Source: JBKHJZ01 sp046537875 (GTDB lineage: Bacteria > Actinomycetota > Acidimicrobiia > Acidimicrobiales > VFJN01). From it: a DNA stretch of 11,008 bases. Numbering within the stretch: position 1 is the stretch's first letter; each line of letters begins with the position of its first letter. The stretch covers positions 1 through 11,008 of the forward strand of contig JBKHJZ010000110.1 of assembly GCA_046537875.1 (NCBI GenBank). The letters are read 5' to 3'. Positions 1 through 10,489 of the stretch are shown here, piece after piece. The notes below the pieces were generated by a model. The model did no database searches. It was not told the DNA's origin and saw only the letters and a program-made list of their open reading frames with translations. Made by a program: the position numbers and the translations under genes.

Positions 1-184
1 CGCGCGCGGCATCCATCCCCCTCTTCGTACCAGGTGTCGCGACGTCTGGGAACGGGCTCCGCCACGACTGCCGGGGGACGGCGCATCCGACTCCCTCCGT
101 CTCGTGAACGGCCCGCCCACAGCGTGCGGGCCCCAGCGCCAGCGGTCCACGCACGGCAGGCGCCACGGCTGCAACCAGAGCGCG

Positions 185-190
185 TAGCGT
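185..190 (+). promoter_or_regulatory. Candidate -10 box (TAGCGT) for the lipoprotein gene, leaderless layout
   Basis: TAGCGT fits TANNNT and lies 8 bases before the GTG at 199, so transcription could begin at or next to the start codon. No clear -35 element and no Shine-Dalgarno sequence are visible. The motif is short, so this is weak evidence that mainly supports the choice of start. Confidence 0.25.
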
Positions 191-198
191 CGGCGGCC

Positions 199-1836
199 GT
201 GGGGGTGGGTCGGTGGTCCGTGTGTCGCGGTGGCAGCGCCCGGCGGGCTGCTCCGGGTGCGCTCTGGCGGACGGTCTCTGCGGTCGCGGTCATGGTCGTC
301 GCAGCGGGCGCTTGTGGATCGGGGGGCGGCGACACCACGGTGGGCGAACCGGTCGGCGGACCCGTCGGCGACCCGGTCGGCACCTCCACCGAGTCGTCGC
401 CGTTCGCCGTGACCCGCGAGCCGGAGGGCTACCGCCTGGTGCAGGCGGGGCGCGGCGGCCACCCGCAGACGTGGTCGTCCGACAGCTTCGGCGACGACGA
501 GCCGGTCACGGTCCTCGCCCCGCCAGGGGCGGCCGTTGGCGGCCGGGACGCCGTGCGCGTGTCGTTGACCGGCTTCGAGGGGTTCCAGGGTGGGCTGGAC
601 CAGGCGTCGGCGGGCTATCCGCAGGGCAACGGCGAGCACTTCGAGCTGGACGGGCGCCCGGCCATCTACACCCCCGGCCAGAGCGAAGGCGGCCAGCAGG
701 CGCGGGCCGATCTCGTCGTGGTGGCCGGCGACGATCTGGCGATCCGGGTGACGGCCCACGGGGCGACGCGGGACGAGCTGGCCGACATCGCCCGCCGGGT
801 CGAACCCGGGCACGATCACCTCCTGGCGCCGTCGGTCCCCGATCCGCCGGGTGACCTGGAGGTCATCGGGTGGGCCGACGCGGACGTCGCGATCACGTTG
901 CTCAACCGGCCGCTGGCAGGGAGTGACGTGCTGCCCGCCGGTACCCGGGCACACAGCGCGGTGTGGGCGATCGGCCAACCCGGGACCCCGTGGAGCCCGG
1001 ACGCCGGAACCGTTGCGGTCAGCACGTTGCCGGGAACCGCCCTCGACCTCGATGCCCTGCCCGACAGCCTCCACACCTATGGCCACATCGGTACCCCCGA
1101 GGTGCTGGCCCGCTCGGTGGACGGCCGCCCCGGTGCGGTCCTGGAGTGGCCGGAGGGCGCCGGCCTGCCACCGTTCCTGGCCGTGGCCACCTCGACGCAG
1201 AGCCGCGACCTGGTGCTCGTGGTCGCGCACGGCGCGGCGCGGCCGTCGGTGGACGAGCTGGTCGCGGTCGCGGCGTCCGTCGAGCCGGCGACACCGGAGG
1301 AGTGGGACGCGTTCGTCGACCGGGCCGGTGGGGGCCCGGGGCTCCACCCGGATGACGGGGCGGTGGAGCTCGCCCGAGGGGCCGCCGGGGACACGGAATG
1401 GCTCTTCCAAGCTCGGGTGAACGCCGACGGCTTCGCGCGCTGGGGGACCGGCTCCCTCGACGTGCCCCCGGAGGAGCACCTCGCCGATCCCTGCCTCAAG
1501 CTGTCGACCGGCGAGCGGTCGTGCGTCACGTCGACCAGCGGATCCCCCGCCGGACGTGTGGTCATCGGCACGGCACGGCCCATGGCACTGGAGGACGGCG
1601 GCACGTTCCCCGGGTTCGTCGTGGTGATGACCACCGAGCCGGCCGCCACCATGCGGGTCCACCCGACGAGCGGCGACGCCGTCGACGCGTCGCTCGTGGC
1701 GCTCCCTGGTGGCCGGCGCCGCGCGGCAGTGGTCGTCACGTCCGCCGACCTCGGCCTCGTCGCCGCATGTGCGAGCGACGGATCACCGGGCACCATCCAG
1801 CTGCTCGACCGAACGGGCCAGCCCCTCCCCTGCTGA
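199..1836 (+). CDS. Putative lipoprotein of unknown function with two related tandem domains
   Basis: No family is recognised. The frame is open from base 34, but the first 55 codons are Arg/Pro/Ala-rich and unlike a protein N-terminus. I chose the GTG at 199, which follows a TAGCGT box by 8 bases; GTGs at 205 and 220 are alternatives. From 199 the product is 545 aa. A basic n-region and hydrophobic segment (SAVAVMVVAAGA) lead to Cys39 and GSGGG, a plausible though imperfect lipobox, so the mature protein is probably lipid-anchored outside the membrane. A linker of three xPVG repeats follows (residues 50-61). Two tandem domains (about 76-203 and 219-363) end alike, with AHGA..DEL...RVEP and AHGA..DEL...SVEP, and so look like an internal duplication. 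The C-terminal part (about 385-545) has Cys at 432, 442, 524 and 545, which could form disulfides. The gene converges with the methyltransferase gene, with 13 bases between stops. Coding status is fairly sure; the start and function are not. Confidence 0.72.
   Translation: MGVGRWSVCRGGSARRAAPGALWRTVSAVAVMVVAAGACGSGGGDTTVGEPVGGPVGDPVGTSTESSPFAVTREPEGYRLVQAGRGGHPQTWSSDSFGDDEPVTVLAPPGAAVGGRDAVRVSLTGFEGFQGGLDQASAGYPQGNGEHFELDGRPAIYTPGQSEGGQQARADLVVVAGDDLAIRVTAHGATRDELADIARRVEPGHDHLLAPSVPDPPGDLEVIGWADADVAITLLNRPLAGSDVLPAGTRAHSAVWAIGQPGTPWSPDAGTVAVSTLPGTALDLDALPDSLHTYGHIGTPEVLARSVDGRPGAVLEWPEGAGLPPFLAVATSTQSRDLVLVVAHGAARPSVDELVAVAASVEPATPEEWDAFVDRAGGGPGLHPDDGAVELARGAAGDTEWLFQARVNADGFARWGTGSLDVPPEEHLADPCLKLSTGERSCVTSTSGSPAGRVVIGTARPMALEDGGTFPGFVVVMTTEPAATMRVHPTSGDAVDASLVALPGGRRRAAVVVTSADLGLVAACASDGSPGTIQLLDRTGQPLPC
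346..381 (+). repeat. Three 12-bp units encoding xPVG tetrapeptides in the lipoprotein linker
   Basis: Three near-identical 12-base units encode EPVG, GPVG and DPVG just after the lipid-anchor region. They form a flexible Pro/Gly spacer between the anchor cysteine and the first folded domain. Repeats of this kind can vary in copy number between strains, though nothing here shows that. Confidence 0.6.
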
Positions 1837-1849
1837 TCGAGCTCAGCGC

Positions 1850-2524
1850 TCAGCTGGCCGGGTCCAACCCGAACGGTCGGAAGCGCTCGAAGCTCGGCTC
1901 GATCCTGAGGTCGGGCAGGCGGTAGGCCCGCAGCCGCGTCCCGCGGTGGACGGGTTCGGGCTGCCAGCCGGTGTTGAGCTCGAAGTACCTCACCGCAATG
2001 GCCACTGAGGGCCAGCAGCAGTCGTCGAGGACGACCAGGCCACCCGGACGCACGAGCTCGCGGAGGAAGAACAGGTCGACGAACACGTTGTGGAAGATGT
2101 GGCTGCCGTCCACGAACGCGGCGTCCGCGACGAGACCGTCCGCCACGAGCCGGGGTAGGGCGAGCTGTGATCGCTCGCGGAGCAGCGAGCAGACATCGGC
2201 GAGCCCGGCGGCCTCGATCGCGTTCCATCCGGCATCGTGGTACTGGTCCTGGAACGCGTCGATGAGGACGTGGACGGCGGTGTCGGCCTCCTGGGACACG
2301 AGCGCCTCGGCGATCGCCAGGGCGGAGCTCCCGTAGGCGAGACCGATCTCGATCACGACCCGGGCGTTCTCGGCGAGCATGAGGTCACGCAGCACATCGC
2401 CGTCGGCGCCCGGGACGGACACGCGGGCGAAGTCACCGTCGGCGCGGACGTCGGTCGGCCCCGCGTCCGCCAGGGTGCGGCGCATCCTCCGGACGCCATC
2501 CAGCAGTGCGGGGCCAGCCGGCAC
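1850..2524 (-). CDS. Class I SAM-dependent methyltransferase, Methyltransf_24 type
   Basis: Predicted cytosolic transfer of a methyl group from S-adenosylmethionine to an unknown acceptor; relatives include small O-methyltransferases of natural-product and sugar pathways. Counting from the GTG at 2524 (224 aa), the SAM-binding motif I VVIEIGLAYGSSALAIAEAL is at 56-75 and the acidic position after strand 2 is in LIDAFQDQYHDAGW (about 87-100). FVDGSH (137-142) and LVRPGGLVVLDD (157-168) follow, in the order typical of the family. The frame stays open to 2650, but that start lies inside the katG hairpin and would add an Arg-rich leader. The GTG at 2524 follows a GATACT box by 6 bases, suggesting a leaderless mRNA. 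An ATG at 2485 (MRRTLADAG) is an alternative. The gene lies downstream of katG on the same strand but is separated by the hairpin, so it is probably transcribed separately. The fold is sure; the substrate is unknown. Confidence 0.85.
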   Translation of the reverse strand: MPAGPALLDGVRRMRRTLADAGPTDVRADGDFARVSVPGADGDVLRDLMLAENARVVIEIGLAYGSSALAIAEALVSQEADTAVHVLIDAFQDQYHDAGWNAIEAAGLADVCSLLRERSQLALPRLVADGLVADAAFVDGSHIFHNVFVDLFFLRELVRPGGLVVLDDCCWPSVAIAVRYFELNTGWQPEPVHRGTRLRAYRLPDLRIEPSFERFRPFGLDPAS

Positions 2525-2530
2525 ACCGCC

Positions 2531-2536
2531 AGTATC
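2531..2536 (-). promoter_or_regulatory. Candidate -10 box (GATACT) for the methyltransferase gene
   Basis: Read on the minus strand, GATACT lies 6 bases before the GTG at 2524, which would make the transcript leaderless. A poor -35 candidate containing GAC lies about 17-18 bases further upstream. A GGAG within this stretch is 11 bases from the GTG and could instead act as a ribosome site. Confidence 0.3.
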
Positions 2537-2621
2537 TCCGAGGGGAGCTCGCCAGGTCGGCACGCGCCATCCGTGGAACCCAGGGCGACGCAGACGATGC
2601 CGAAGCCCGCGACCCGCGGCA

Positions 2622-2652
2622 CGGTGACCGGTTCGGCGTGAACCGGTCACCG
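2622..2652 (-). terminator. Strong hairpin after katG, probable terminator
   Basis: A perfect 12-bp stem (2622-2633 pairing with 2641-2652) encloses a 7-base loop, starting 17 bases beyond the katG stop codon. There is no T tract after it, as is common for hairpins of GC-rich actinobacteria. It separates katG from the methyltransferase gene. It could also act as an mRNA-stabilising 3' structure, or hold an operator, since the stem is a perfect dyad. Confidence 0.7.
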
Positions 2653-2669
2653 AGCCAGGGGACGGCTGA

Positions 2670-4865
<2,196 letters not shown>

Positions 4866-4888
4866 GTCGGTCCCCCTCTCTCTGTTTC

Positions 4889-5422
4889 CTACTGACGGTT
4901 CATCGGCTCACGACGCGCCTGCCCGCGAGCAGGGCTGCGCCCTCCGGCCGGTGTCCCACGCGGCGTGCGTGCGTCAGCCGACGGAGGCGCAGACGTCGCC
5001 GCGACGCACTCGGGACATCGGCCCCAGTAGATGACCTCGGCCTCGTCGATCTCGTAGGCCGAGTCGTCGGCGGCGGTCAGGCACGGGGTCTCGCCCACCG
5101 CACAGTCGACATCGACCATCCGGCCGCAGGTTCGGCAGATCAGATGGTGGTGGTTGTCACCCACCCGGTCCTCGTAGCGAGCAGGCGACCCGGCGGGCTG
5201 GATGCGCCGGAGCAGCCCCTTGTCGGTGAGGGTGCCGAGGGCGCCGTAGACCGCCTGACGCGAGATCGCACCGATCTCGGCCCGCACGACCTTGTCGATG
5301 TCGTCCGCCGTGCTGTGCGGTCGGTCGGACACGGCCCGCAGGACGGCCAGCCGCTGGGGCGTGACGTGCAGGCCGTGACGGCGGAGAAGCGCATCCTTGT
5401 CGAGGGATGCCTCTGTGCCCAC
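4889..5422 (-). CDS. furA: FurA, Fur/PerR-type regulator of katG
   Basis: Metal-dependent, DNA-binding repressor; mycobacterial FurA represses its own furA-katG operon and is relieved by peroxide. The winged-helix domain includes GLHVTPQRLAVL (17-28) and the recognition helix SRQAVYGALGTL (54-65). The dimerisation domain has structural-zinc cysteines Cys96/Cys99 and Cys136/Cys139. His36, Asp85, His91, His93 and Asp104 align with the five PerR regulatory-site ligands of Bacillus subtilis, so metal-catalysed peroxide sensing is likely. Residues 141-177 form a Pro/Arg/Ala-rich tail beyond the usual end of the family (about 150 aa); it is probably disordered. The GTG start at 5422 lies 6 bases after TAGGCT on the minus strand with no good ribosome site, suggesting leaderless translation. 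The katG start follows after 23 bases. The family assignment and operon are confident; the sensing chemistry is inferred from conserved residues. Confidence 0.95.
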   Translation of the reverse strand: MGTEASLDKDALLRRHGLHVTPQRLAVLRAVSDRPHSTADDIDKVVRAEIGAISRQAVYGALGTLTDKGLLRRIQPAGSPARYEDRVGDNHHHLICRTCGRMVDVDCAVGETPCLTAADDSAYEIDEAEVIYWGRCPECVAATSAPPSADARTPRGTPAGGRSPARGQARREPMNRQ

Positions 5423-5428
5423 GCTCGG

Positions 5429-5434
5429 AGCCTA
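5429..5434 (-). promoter_or_regulatory. Candidate furA-katG promoter -10 box (TAGGCT)
   Basis: On the minus strand TAGGCT is followed by 6 bases and then the furA GTG, so the mRNA would start at or next to the start codon. A partial -35 match, TAGAAC (5452-5457, three of six bases as TTGACA), lies 17 bases upstream. Mycobacterial furA promoters are also described as giving leaderless or near-leaderless transcripts, with the FurA operator overlapping. I see no obvious FurA-type AT-rich operator here. Confidence 0.4.
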
Positions 5435-5475
5435 ACGCCAATGCTGGAGTAGTTCTAGATCTGGCGGCATACCAA

Positions 5476-5519
5476 TTCCTCACCTGATCGTGGCCGCTTC
5501 CCCACCAGATCGTGGCCGC
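5476..5519. repeat. 22-bp tandem direct repeat between two divergent Fur-family genes
   Basis: Bases 5476-5497 and 5498-5519 are two abutting copies of a 22-base unit, identical at 20 positions (differences at 5480/5502 and 5485/5507). The shared core GATCGTGGCCGC is perfect. Each copy contains CAC-N6-GTG, and the second is CCAC-N6-GTGG, a short dyad. The 22-base period is close to two helical turns, so two bound dimers would sit on the same DNA face. The array ends 35 bases before the start codon of the rightward regulator and begins 54 bases upstream of furA. That fits paired operators serving one or both promoters. A chance local duplication cannot be excluded. Confidence 0.75.
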
Positions 5520-5541
5520 GGCCGACCGCTACGCCTTGCGG

Positions 5542-5547
5542 TACTCT
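5542..5547 (+). promoter_or_regulatory. Candidate -10 box (TACTCT) for the second Fur-family gene
   Basis: TACTCT fits TANNNT and is 7 bases before the ATG at 5555, so the transcript would be leaderless. No good -35 element is visible at the expected spacing. The tandem 22-bp repeats end just upstream of where it would be, so a bound regulator could contact polymerase or block it. Confidence 0.38.
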
Positions 5548-5554
5548 CAGGTCG

Positions 5555-5986
5555 ATGCGTGACCTCGACGCGCTCACGGCGGCGCTGCACGAGAGCGGTC
5601 TGCGCGTCACGCCCCAGCGGCAGATGATCTACGCGTACCTGGCGGGCTCACCGAGCCACCCGACCGTCGACGCGGTGCACGACGCCGTCTCCCGGACCCT
5701 CCCCTCGGTCTCGCTGCGGACCGTGTACCAGGCGTTGCACGACTTCGCGAAGCTCGGCGACATCCGCCTCGTGCCGCTCGGGGGCAGCTCGCTCCGGGTC
5801 GACATCCGAACCGAGGACCACGCGCACCTGGTGTGCGTGCGGTGCGGGCAGGTGCGGGACGTGGACGTCGACCTCGCCGCCTTCGTGCCACCCCGGCCCC
5901 ACCGGCAGGGCTTCAGCGTCGACCGGACCGACGTGGTCTTCTCGGGCCGGTGCGCCGCATGCCGGGAGGCGGAACGCGAGCGGTAG
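5555..5986 (+). CDS. Second Fur/PerR-type transcriptional regulator
   Basis: A 143-aa DNA-binding regulator divergent from furA. The winged-helix part has GLRVTPQRQMIYAYL (15-29) and recognition helix SLRTVYQALHDF (53-64). The dimerisation part has HAHLVCVRCGQVRDVDVD and a terminal CAAC. Cys94/Cys97/Cys133/Cys136 form the structural zinc site. His35, Asp83, His89, His91 and Asp102 align, with a constant offset of two, with the five regulatory ligands of Bacillus subtilis PerR, including Asp at the position that favours PerR-type peroxide sensing over Fur-type iron sensing. It lacks the poly-His stretch typical of Zur (FurB). The likely role is a peroxide- or Fe/Mn-responsive repressor. Its targets are unknown but may include the shared intergenic region with furA-katG. 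It converges on the PPOX-like gene, with 9 bases between stops. The family is sure; the PerR subtype is inferred from ligands. Confidence 0.92.
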   Translation: MRDLDALTAALHESGLRVTPQRQMIYAYLAGSPSHPTVDAVHDAVSRTLPSVSLRTVYQALHDFAKLGDIRLVPLGGSSLRVDIRTEDHAHLVCVRCGQVRDVDVDLAAFVPPRPHRQGFSVDRTDVVFSGRCAACREAERER

Positions 5987-5995
5987 CTCCCCGGG

Positions 5996-6379
5996 TCAGC
6001 CCACGGGCACGCAGTCGTGGCCGCAGCTGCCGGCCTGGCCCGGCGCCTCGGCCGGGCGGTGGAGCACCGCCTTCGTGGGTGTGAGCCGGGCGGTGGGGGG
6101 CTCGCCCTCGCCACCGCCGACGACCTCGGCTCGGGCGTCGACGATGAGCGAGTACCCGCCGACCTCGTTGGGCGGAACGACCAGGCTCACCGAGGGACGC
6201 ACGGCCAGGTTGGCCGCGGTCGTGCGCCCGCACTCGGCCTCGAAGCGGCCGTCGACCCAGCGCAGGTAGGCGGAGACCACGTGCGGCGCCCCCTCGGTGC
6301 CCGCGGTGGCCAGGTAGGCGGGCCGCTCGTGCGCGGCGAGCTCCTCGCGCAGCGCGTCCAGGTCCACGGCGATCGACAT
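5996..6379 (-). CDS. FMN-binding split-barrel (pyridoxamine 5'-phosphate oxidase-like) family protein
   Basis: A small protein of 127 aa, probably cytosolic, of the PPOX/flavin split-barrel superfamily. The pattern RPAYLATAGTEGAPHVVSAYLRWVDGRFEAECGRTTAANLAVRPSVSL has its typical order: a strand ending in ATA, G.PHVV, and a 'T..A.NL...P.VSL' segment that contacts flavin or F420 phosphate. Members bind FMN, F420 or haem and act as reductases, oxidases or are uncharacterised; the substrate here is unknown. The C-terminus ends in GSCGHDCVPVG, a Cys-x-His-x-Cys cluster that could bind metal or be redox-active. I chose the ATG at 6379 (MSIAVDLDALREELAAHE) because it matches a normal family N-terminus; the frame is open to 6451, next to the treZ stop, but that leader looks non-protein. 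It converges with the Fur-family gene. It might be read through from treXZ 68 bases upstream, or from its own TACCCT box. Confidence 0.82.
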   Translation of the reverse strand: MSIAVDLDALREELAAHERPAYLATAGTEGAPHVVSAYLRWVDGRFEAECGRTTAANLAVRPSVSLVVPPNEVGGYSLIVDARAEVVGGGEGEPPTARLTPTKAVLHRPAEAPGQAGSCGHDCVPVG

Positions 6380-6386
6380 GGCCCCC

Positions 6387-6392
6387 AGGGTA
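6387..6392 (-). promoter_or_regulatory. Candidate -10 box (TACCCT) for the PPOX-like gene
   Basis: On the minus strand TACCCT is followed by 7 bases and then the ATG at 6379. The GGGGG between them is too near the start codon to be a good ribosome site, which favours a leaderless reading. No convincing -35 element is seen. Confidence 0.28.
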
Positions 6393-6447
6393 CGTCCGGG
6401 CCGAACGTCGGGGACAGGGTGGCCGAGAGGCGCAGGCGCCGTTGGAG

Positions 6448-8193
6448 TCACCCGGACCGGTCACCCCCGGCCCGCCCGATGACCCCCACCCCGTCGGGCG
6501 CGAGCGTCACGGACCCCGCCTCGCGCCCCGCCATGCCGTGGGCCAGCAGCATCTCGCCCTCGGGCACCGGGACGCTCCGCTCCCCGCTCCCCAGGTTCAC
6601 GGCCACGGCCACACCGGCGCGGCGCCGCTCCGCCACCAGCCAGCCGGCTGCGTCCTCGAAGGTCACGCGGGTGTCGTCCAGGGGTCCGGCCGCCAGGCCC
6701 GGGCGATCGTGGCGCAGCGCGACGAGCGCCCGGTACCAGCCGAGCAGGTCGGCGTGCTCGCGCTCACCCACCTCGGCCCAGCGCAGGCGCGACCGCTCGA
6801 CCATCGCCGGGTCCTGCGGGTCGGGCACGTCGGCCGCGGTCCAGCCGAGGCGGGCGAGCTCCCGGCGCCTCCCCGCCCGGGCCGCGCGTGCCACCTCGGG
6901 ATCGGTGTGGTCGGTCATGTAGTGGAACGGGGTCGACGCGCCCCACTCCTCCCCCTGGAACAGCATCGGCACGAACGGGCTCGTGAGGAGCAGCGCCGCG
7001 GCGGCCCGCGACCGCCCGCCGGACACGAGCTGGCCGAGGCGGTCTCCCCCGGGGCGGTTGCCTGCCTGGTCGTGGTTCTGGGCGTACACCACGAACTGGG
7101 CGCCGTGCAGCCCCTCGGGCGGCCGGCCGTGCGTGCGACCGCGCCAGGGCGAGTACAGCCCGTCGAACACCCACGCCTGGCGCAGCGCCTTGGCCAGCTG
7201 GGTCAGCGACCCGACGTCGCCGTACGGACCCTGGCGCTCACCGGTGAGCACCGCGTGCAGGGCGTGATGCCAGTCGTCCGACCAGGCGGCGTCCATCTCG
7301 TAGCCGCCCTCGGCAACCGACCGGACGTAGCGGGGGTCGTTCCGGTCGCACTCGGCGACGAGCCACAGGGGGCGACCCAGCCGCTCGCCCAGCTCGCGCA
7401 CCGCCGCGCCCAGCTCCTCGAGGAGGTGGAGCGCCGACGTGTCGACGATGGCGTGGACCGCGTCGAGCCGGAGACCGTCGGCATGGAACTCCCGCAGCCA
7501 CAGCAGCGCGTTGTCCAAGAGGAACCCCCGCACGTCGTCGCTGCCGGGCCCATCGATGTTGAACCCGGCGCCCCACCGGGTGCCGCGGCCGTCGACCGCG
7601 TACGGCCCGAACGCACCCAGGTGGCTCGCCGGCGCCACGTGGCTGTGCACCACGTCGACGATCACGCCGAGGGCCCGGGCGTGGCAGGCGTCGACCAGGC
7701 GCTTCAAGCCCTCCGGTCCGCCGTAGCCCGAGTGCGCAGCCCACAGGGCCACGCCGTCGTAGCCCCAGCCCCACCGGCCCGGGAACTCGGCCACCGGCAT
7801 CAGCTCCACCGCGTCGACCCCGAGATCGACCAGGTGGTCGAGGCGGTCGATGGCCCCGTCGAAGGTCCCGTCCGGCGAGAAGGTGCCGACGTGGAGCTCG
7901 TAGAGCACCGCCCCTGCCAGGTCGACGCCCGGCCAGCCATCGTCGGTCCACCCGAACGCGTCGTGGTCGACCACCCGGGACGGGCCGTGCGGGCCGTGCG
8001 GCTGCCACGCCGAGCGCGGGTCCGGCAGCGGGGGGCCGCGGTCGAGCGACAGCGCGTAGTCGACACCGGGCCGCAGCCCCGGCACGTCGCCCCGCCACCA
8101 CCCCTCGGCCTCCGGAGCGAGCGGAACCCGGCGCTCGCCGGCGACGACCTCCACCGACGCCGCCGCCCGCGGCGCCCACACGCTCAGCTCCAC
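6448..8193 (-). CDS. treZ: Malto-oligosyltrehalose trehalohydrolase TreZ (GH13)
   Basis: Cleaves the alpha-1,4 bond next to the trehalose end of maltooligosyl-trehalose, releasing free trehalose; last step of the TreY-TreZ route in the cytosol. The 581 aa fit the family. The N-terminal beta-sandwich (1-about 90, starting ELSVWAPRA) is followed by the GH13 barrel with LYELHVGTFSPDGTFDGAI (97-115), a TreZ/branching-enzyme hallmark. The catalytic triad is Asp244 (DGLRLDAVHAI), Glu281 (WLVAECDRNDP) and Asp375 (AQNHDQAGNR); positions are near those of the Sulfolobus enzyme (252/283/377). LLTSPFVPMLFQGEEWGASTPF (398-419) is also typical. Region I reads DVVHSHVAP instead of the usual DVVYNH. The GTG start at 8193 lies 21 bases after the treX stop behind a G-rich stretch, so the two form an operon. 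A branching enzyme is the nearest alternative, but length and motifs favour TreZ. No treY is present in the window. Confidence 0.94.
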   Translation of the reverse strand: MELSVWAPRAAASVEVVAGERRVPLAPEAEGWWRGDVPGLRPGVDYALSLDRGPPLPDPRSAWQPHGPHGPSRVVDHDAFGWTDDGWPGVDLAGAVLYELHVGTFSPDGTFDGAIDRLDHLVDLGVDAVELMPVAEFPGRWGWGYDGVALWAAHSGYGGPEGLKRLVDACHARALGVIVDVVHSHVAPASHLGAFGPYAVDGRGTRWGAGFNIDGPGSDDVRGFLLDNALLWLREFHADGLRLDAVHAIVDTSALHLLEELGAAVRELGERLGRPLWLVAECDRNDPRYVRSVAEGGYEMDAAWSDDWHHALHAVLTGERQGPYGDVGSLTQLAKALRQAWVFDGLYSPWRGRTHGRPPEGLHGAQFVVYAQNHDQAGNRPGGDRLGQLVSGGRSRAAAALLLTSPFVPMLFQGEEWGASTPFHYMTDHTDPEVARAARAGRRRELARLGWTAADVPDPQDPAMVERSRLRWAEVGEREHADLLGWYRALVALRHDRPGLAAGPLDDTRVTFEDAAGWLVAERRRAGVAVAVNLGSGERSVPVPEGEMLLAHGMAGREAGSVTLAPDGVGVIGRAGGDRSG

Positions 8194-8214
8194 GGGGCCC
8201 GCCCCCGCCCGGCC

Positions 8215-10368
<2,154 letters not shown>

Positions 10369-10419
10369 GTGCACTCCCTCGGGGTCGGCGCCGGCCGGGG
10401 CGCCGCACCGTCCCACACG

Positions 10420-10425
10420 AGGCTA
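10420..10425 (-). promoter_or_regulatory. Candidate treX-treZ promoter -10 box (TAGCCT)
   Basis: Minus-strand TAGCCT would place the transcript start near 10413, about 45 bases before the chosen GTG at 10368. The GTG at 10416 would then be too close to the -10 box to be used. No TTGACA-like -35 is seen. The 22-bp palindrome at 10468-10489 sits just upstream of where the -35 would be. Confidence 0.35.
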
Positions 10426-10467
10426 GAAGGCCCGGCGGACCCGACCGGGGCACCGGCGCCGGCCGGC

Positions 10468-10489
10468 CCGATGAGACCGTTCTCATCGG
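10468..10489. promoter_or_regulatory. Perfect 9+4+9 palindrome, probable operator in a divergent promoter region
   Basis: Bases 10468-10476 (CCGATGAGA) and 10481-10489 (TCTCATCGG) are perfect inverted arms about a 4-base centre. A further CTCATCG copy occurs at 10504-10510, 22 bases from the one inside the palindrome (10482-10488). The site lies between the divergent treX operon and the small acidic protein gene, 41 bases before the ATG at 10531 and upstream of the treX -10 candidate. A dimeric regulator site is the simplest reading. A terminator is unlikely because both flanking genes read away from it. Confidence 0.6.

Noticed and set aside
34..198. Upstream extension of the lipoprotein frame to a GTG at 34
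   Set aside because: The extra 55 residues are Arg/Pro-rich and would bury the signal peptide deep inside the protein.
1834..1860. Possible bidirectional terminator between the lipoprotein and methyltransferase genes
   Set aside because: The dyad around AGCGCT is broken by G-G mismatches and has no usable loop, so it is too weak to call.
1077..2228. Open frame of 383 codons on the - strand across the lipoprotein and methyltransferase genes
   Set aside because: It crosses two better supported genes. Its translation is Arg/Ser/Pro-rich with no motif.
2525..2650. Upstream extension of the methyltransferase frame to 2650
   Set aside because: It starts inside the katG hairpin and adds an Arg-rich leader not found in the family.
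6380..6451. Start of the PPOX-like gene at 6451, abutting treZ
   Set aside because: The 24 extra residues are Pro/Gly-rich and non-conserved in appearance; MSIAVDLDALREELAAHE is a normal family N-terminus.
10369..10416. GTG at 10416 as the treX start
   Set aside because: It lies 3 bases after a -10 candidate and has no ribosome site, whereas the GTG at 10368 has a well-placed GGGAG.
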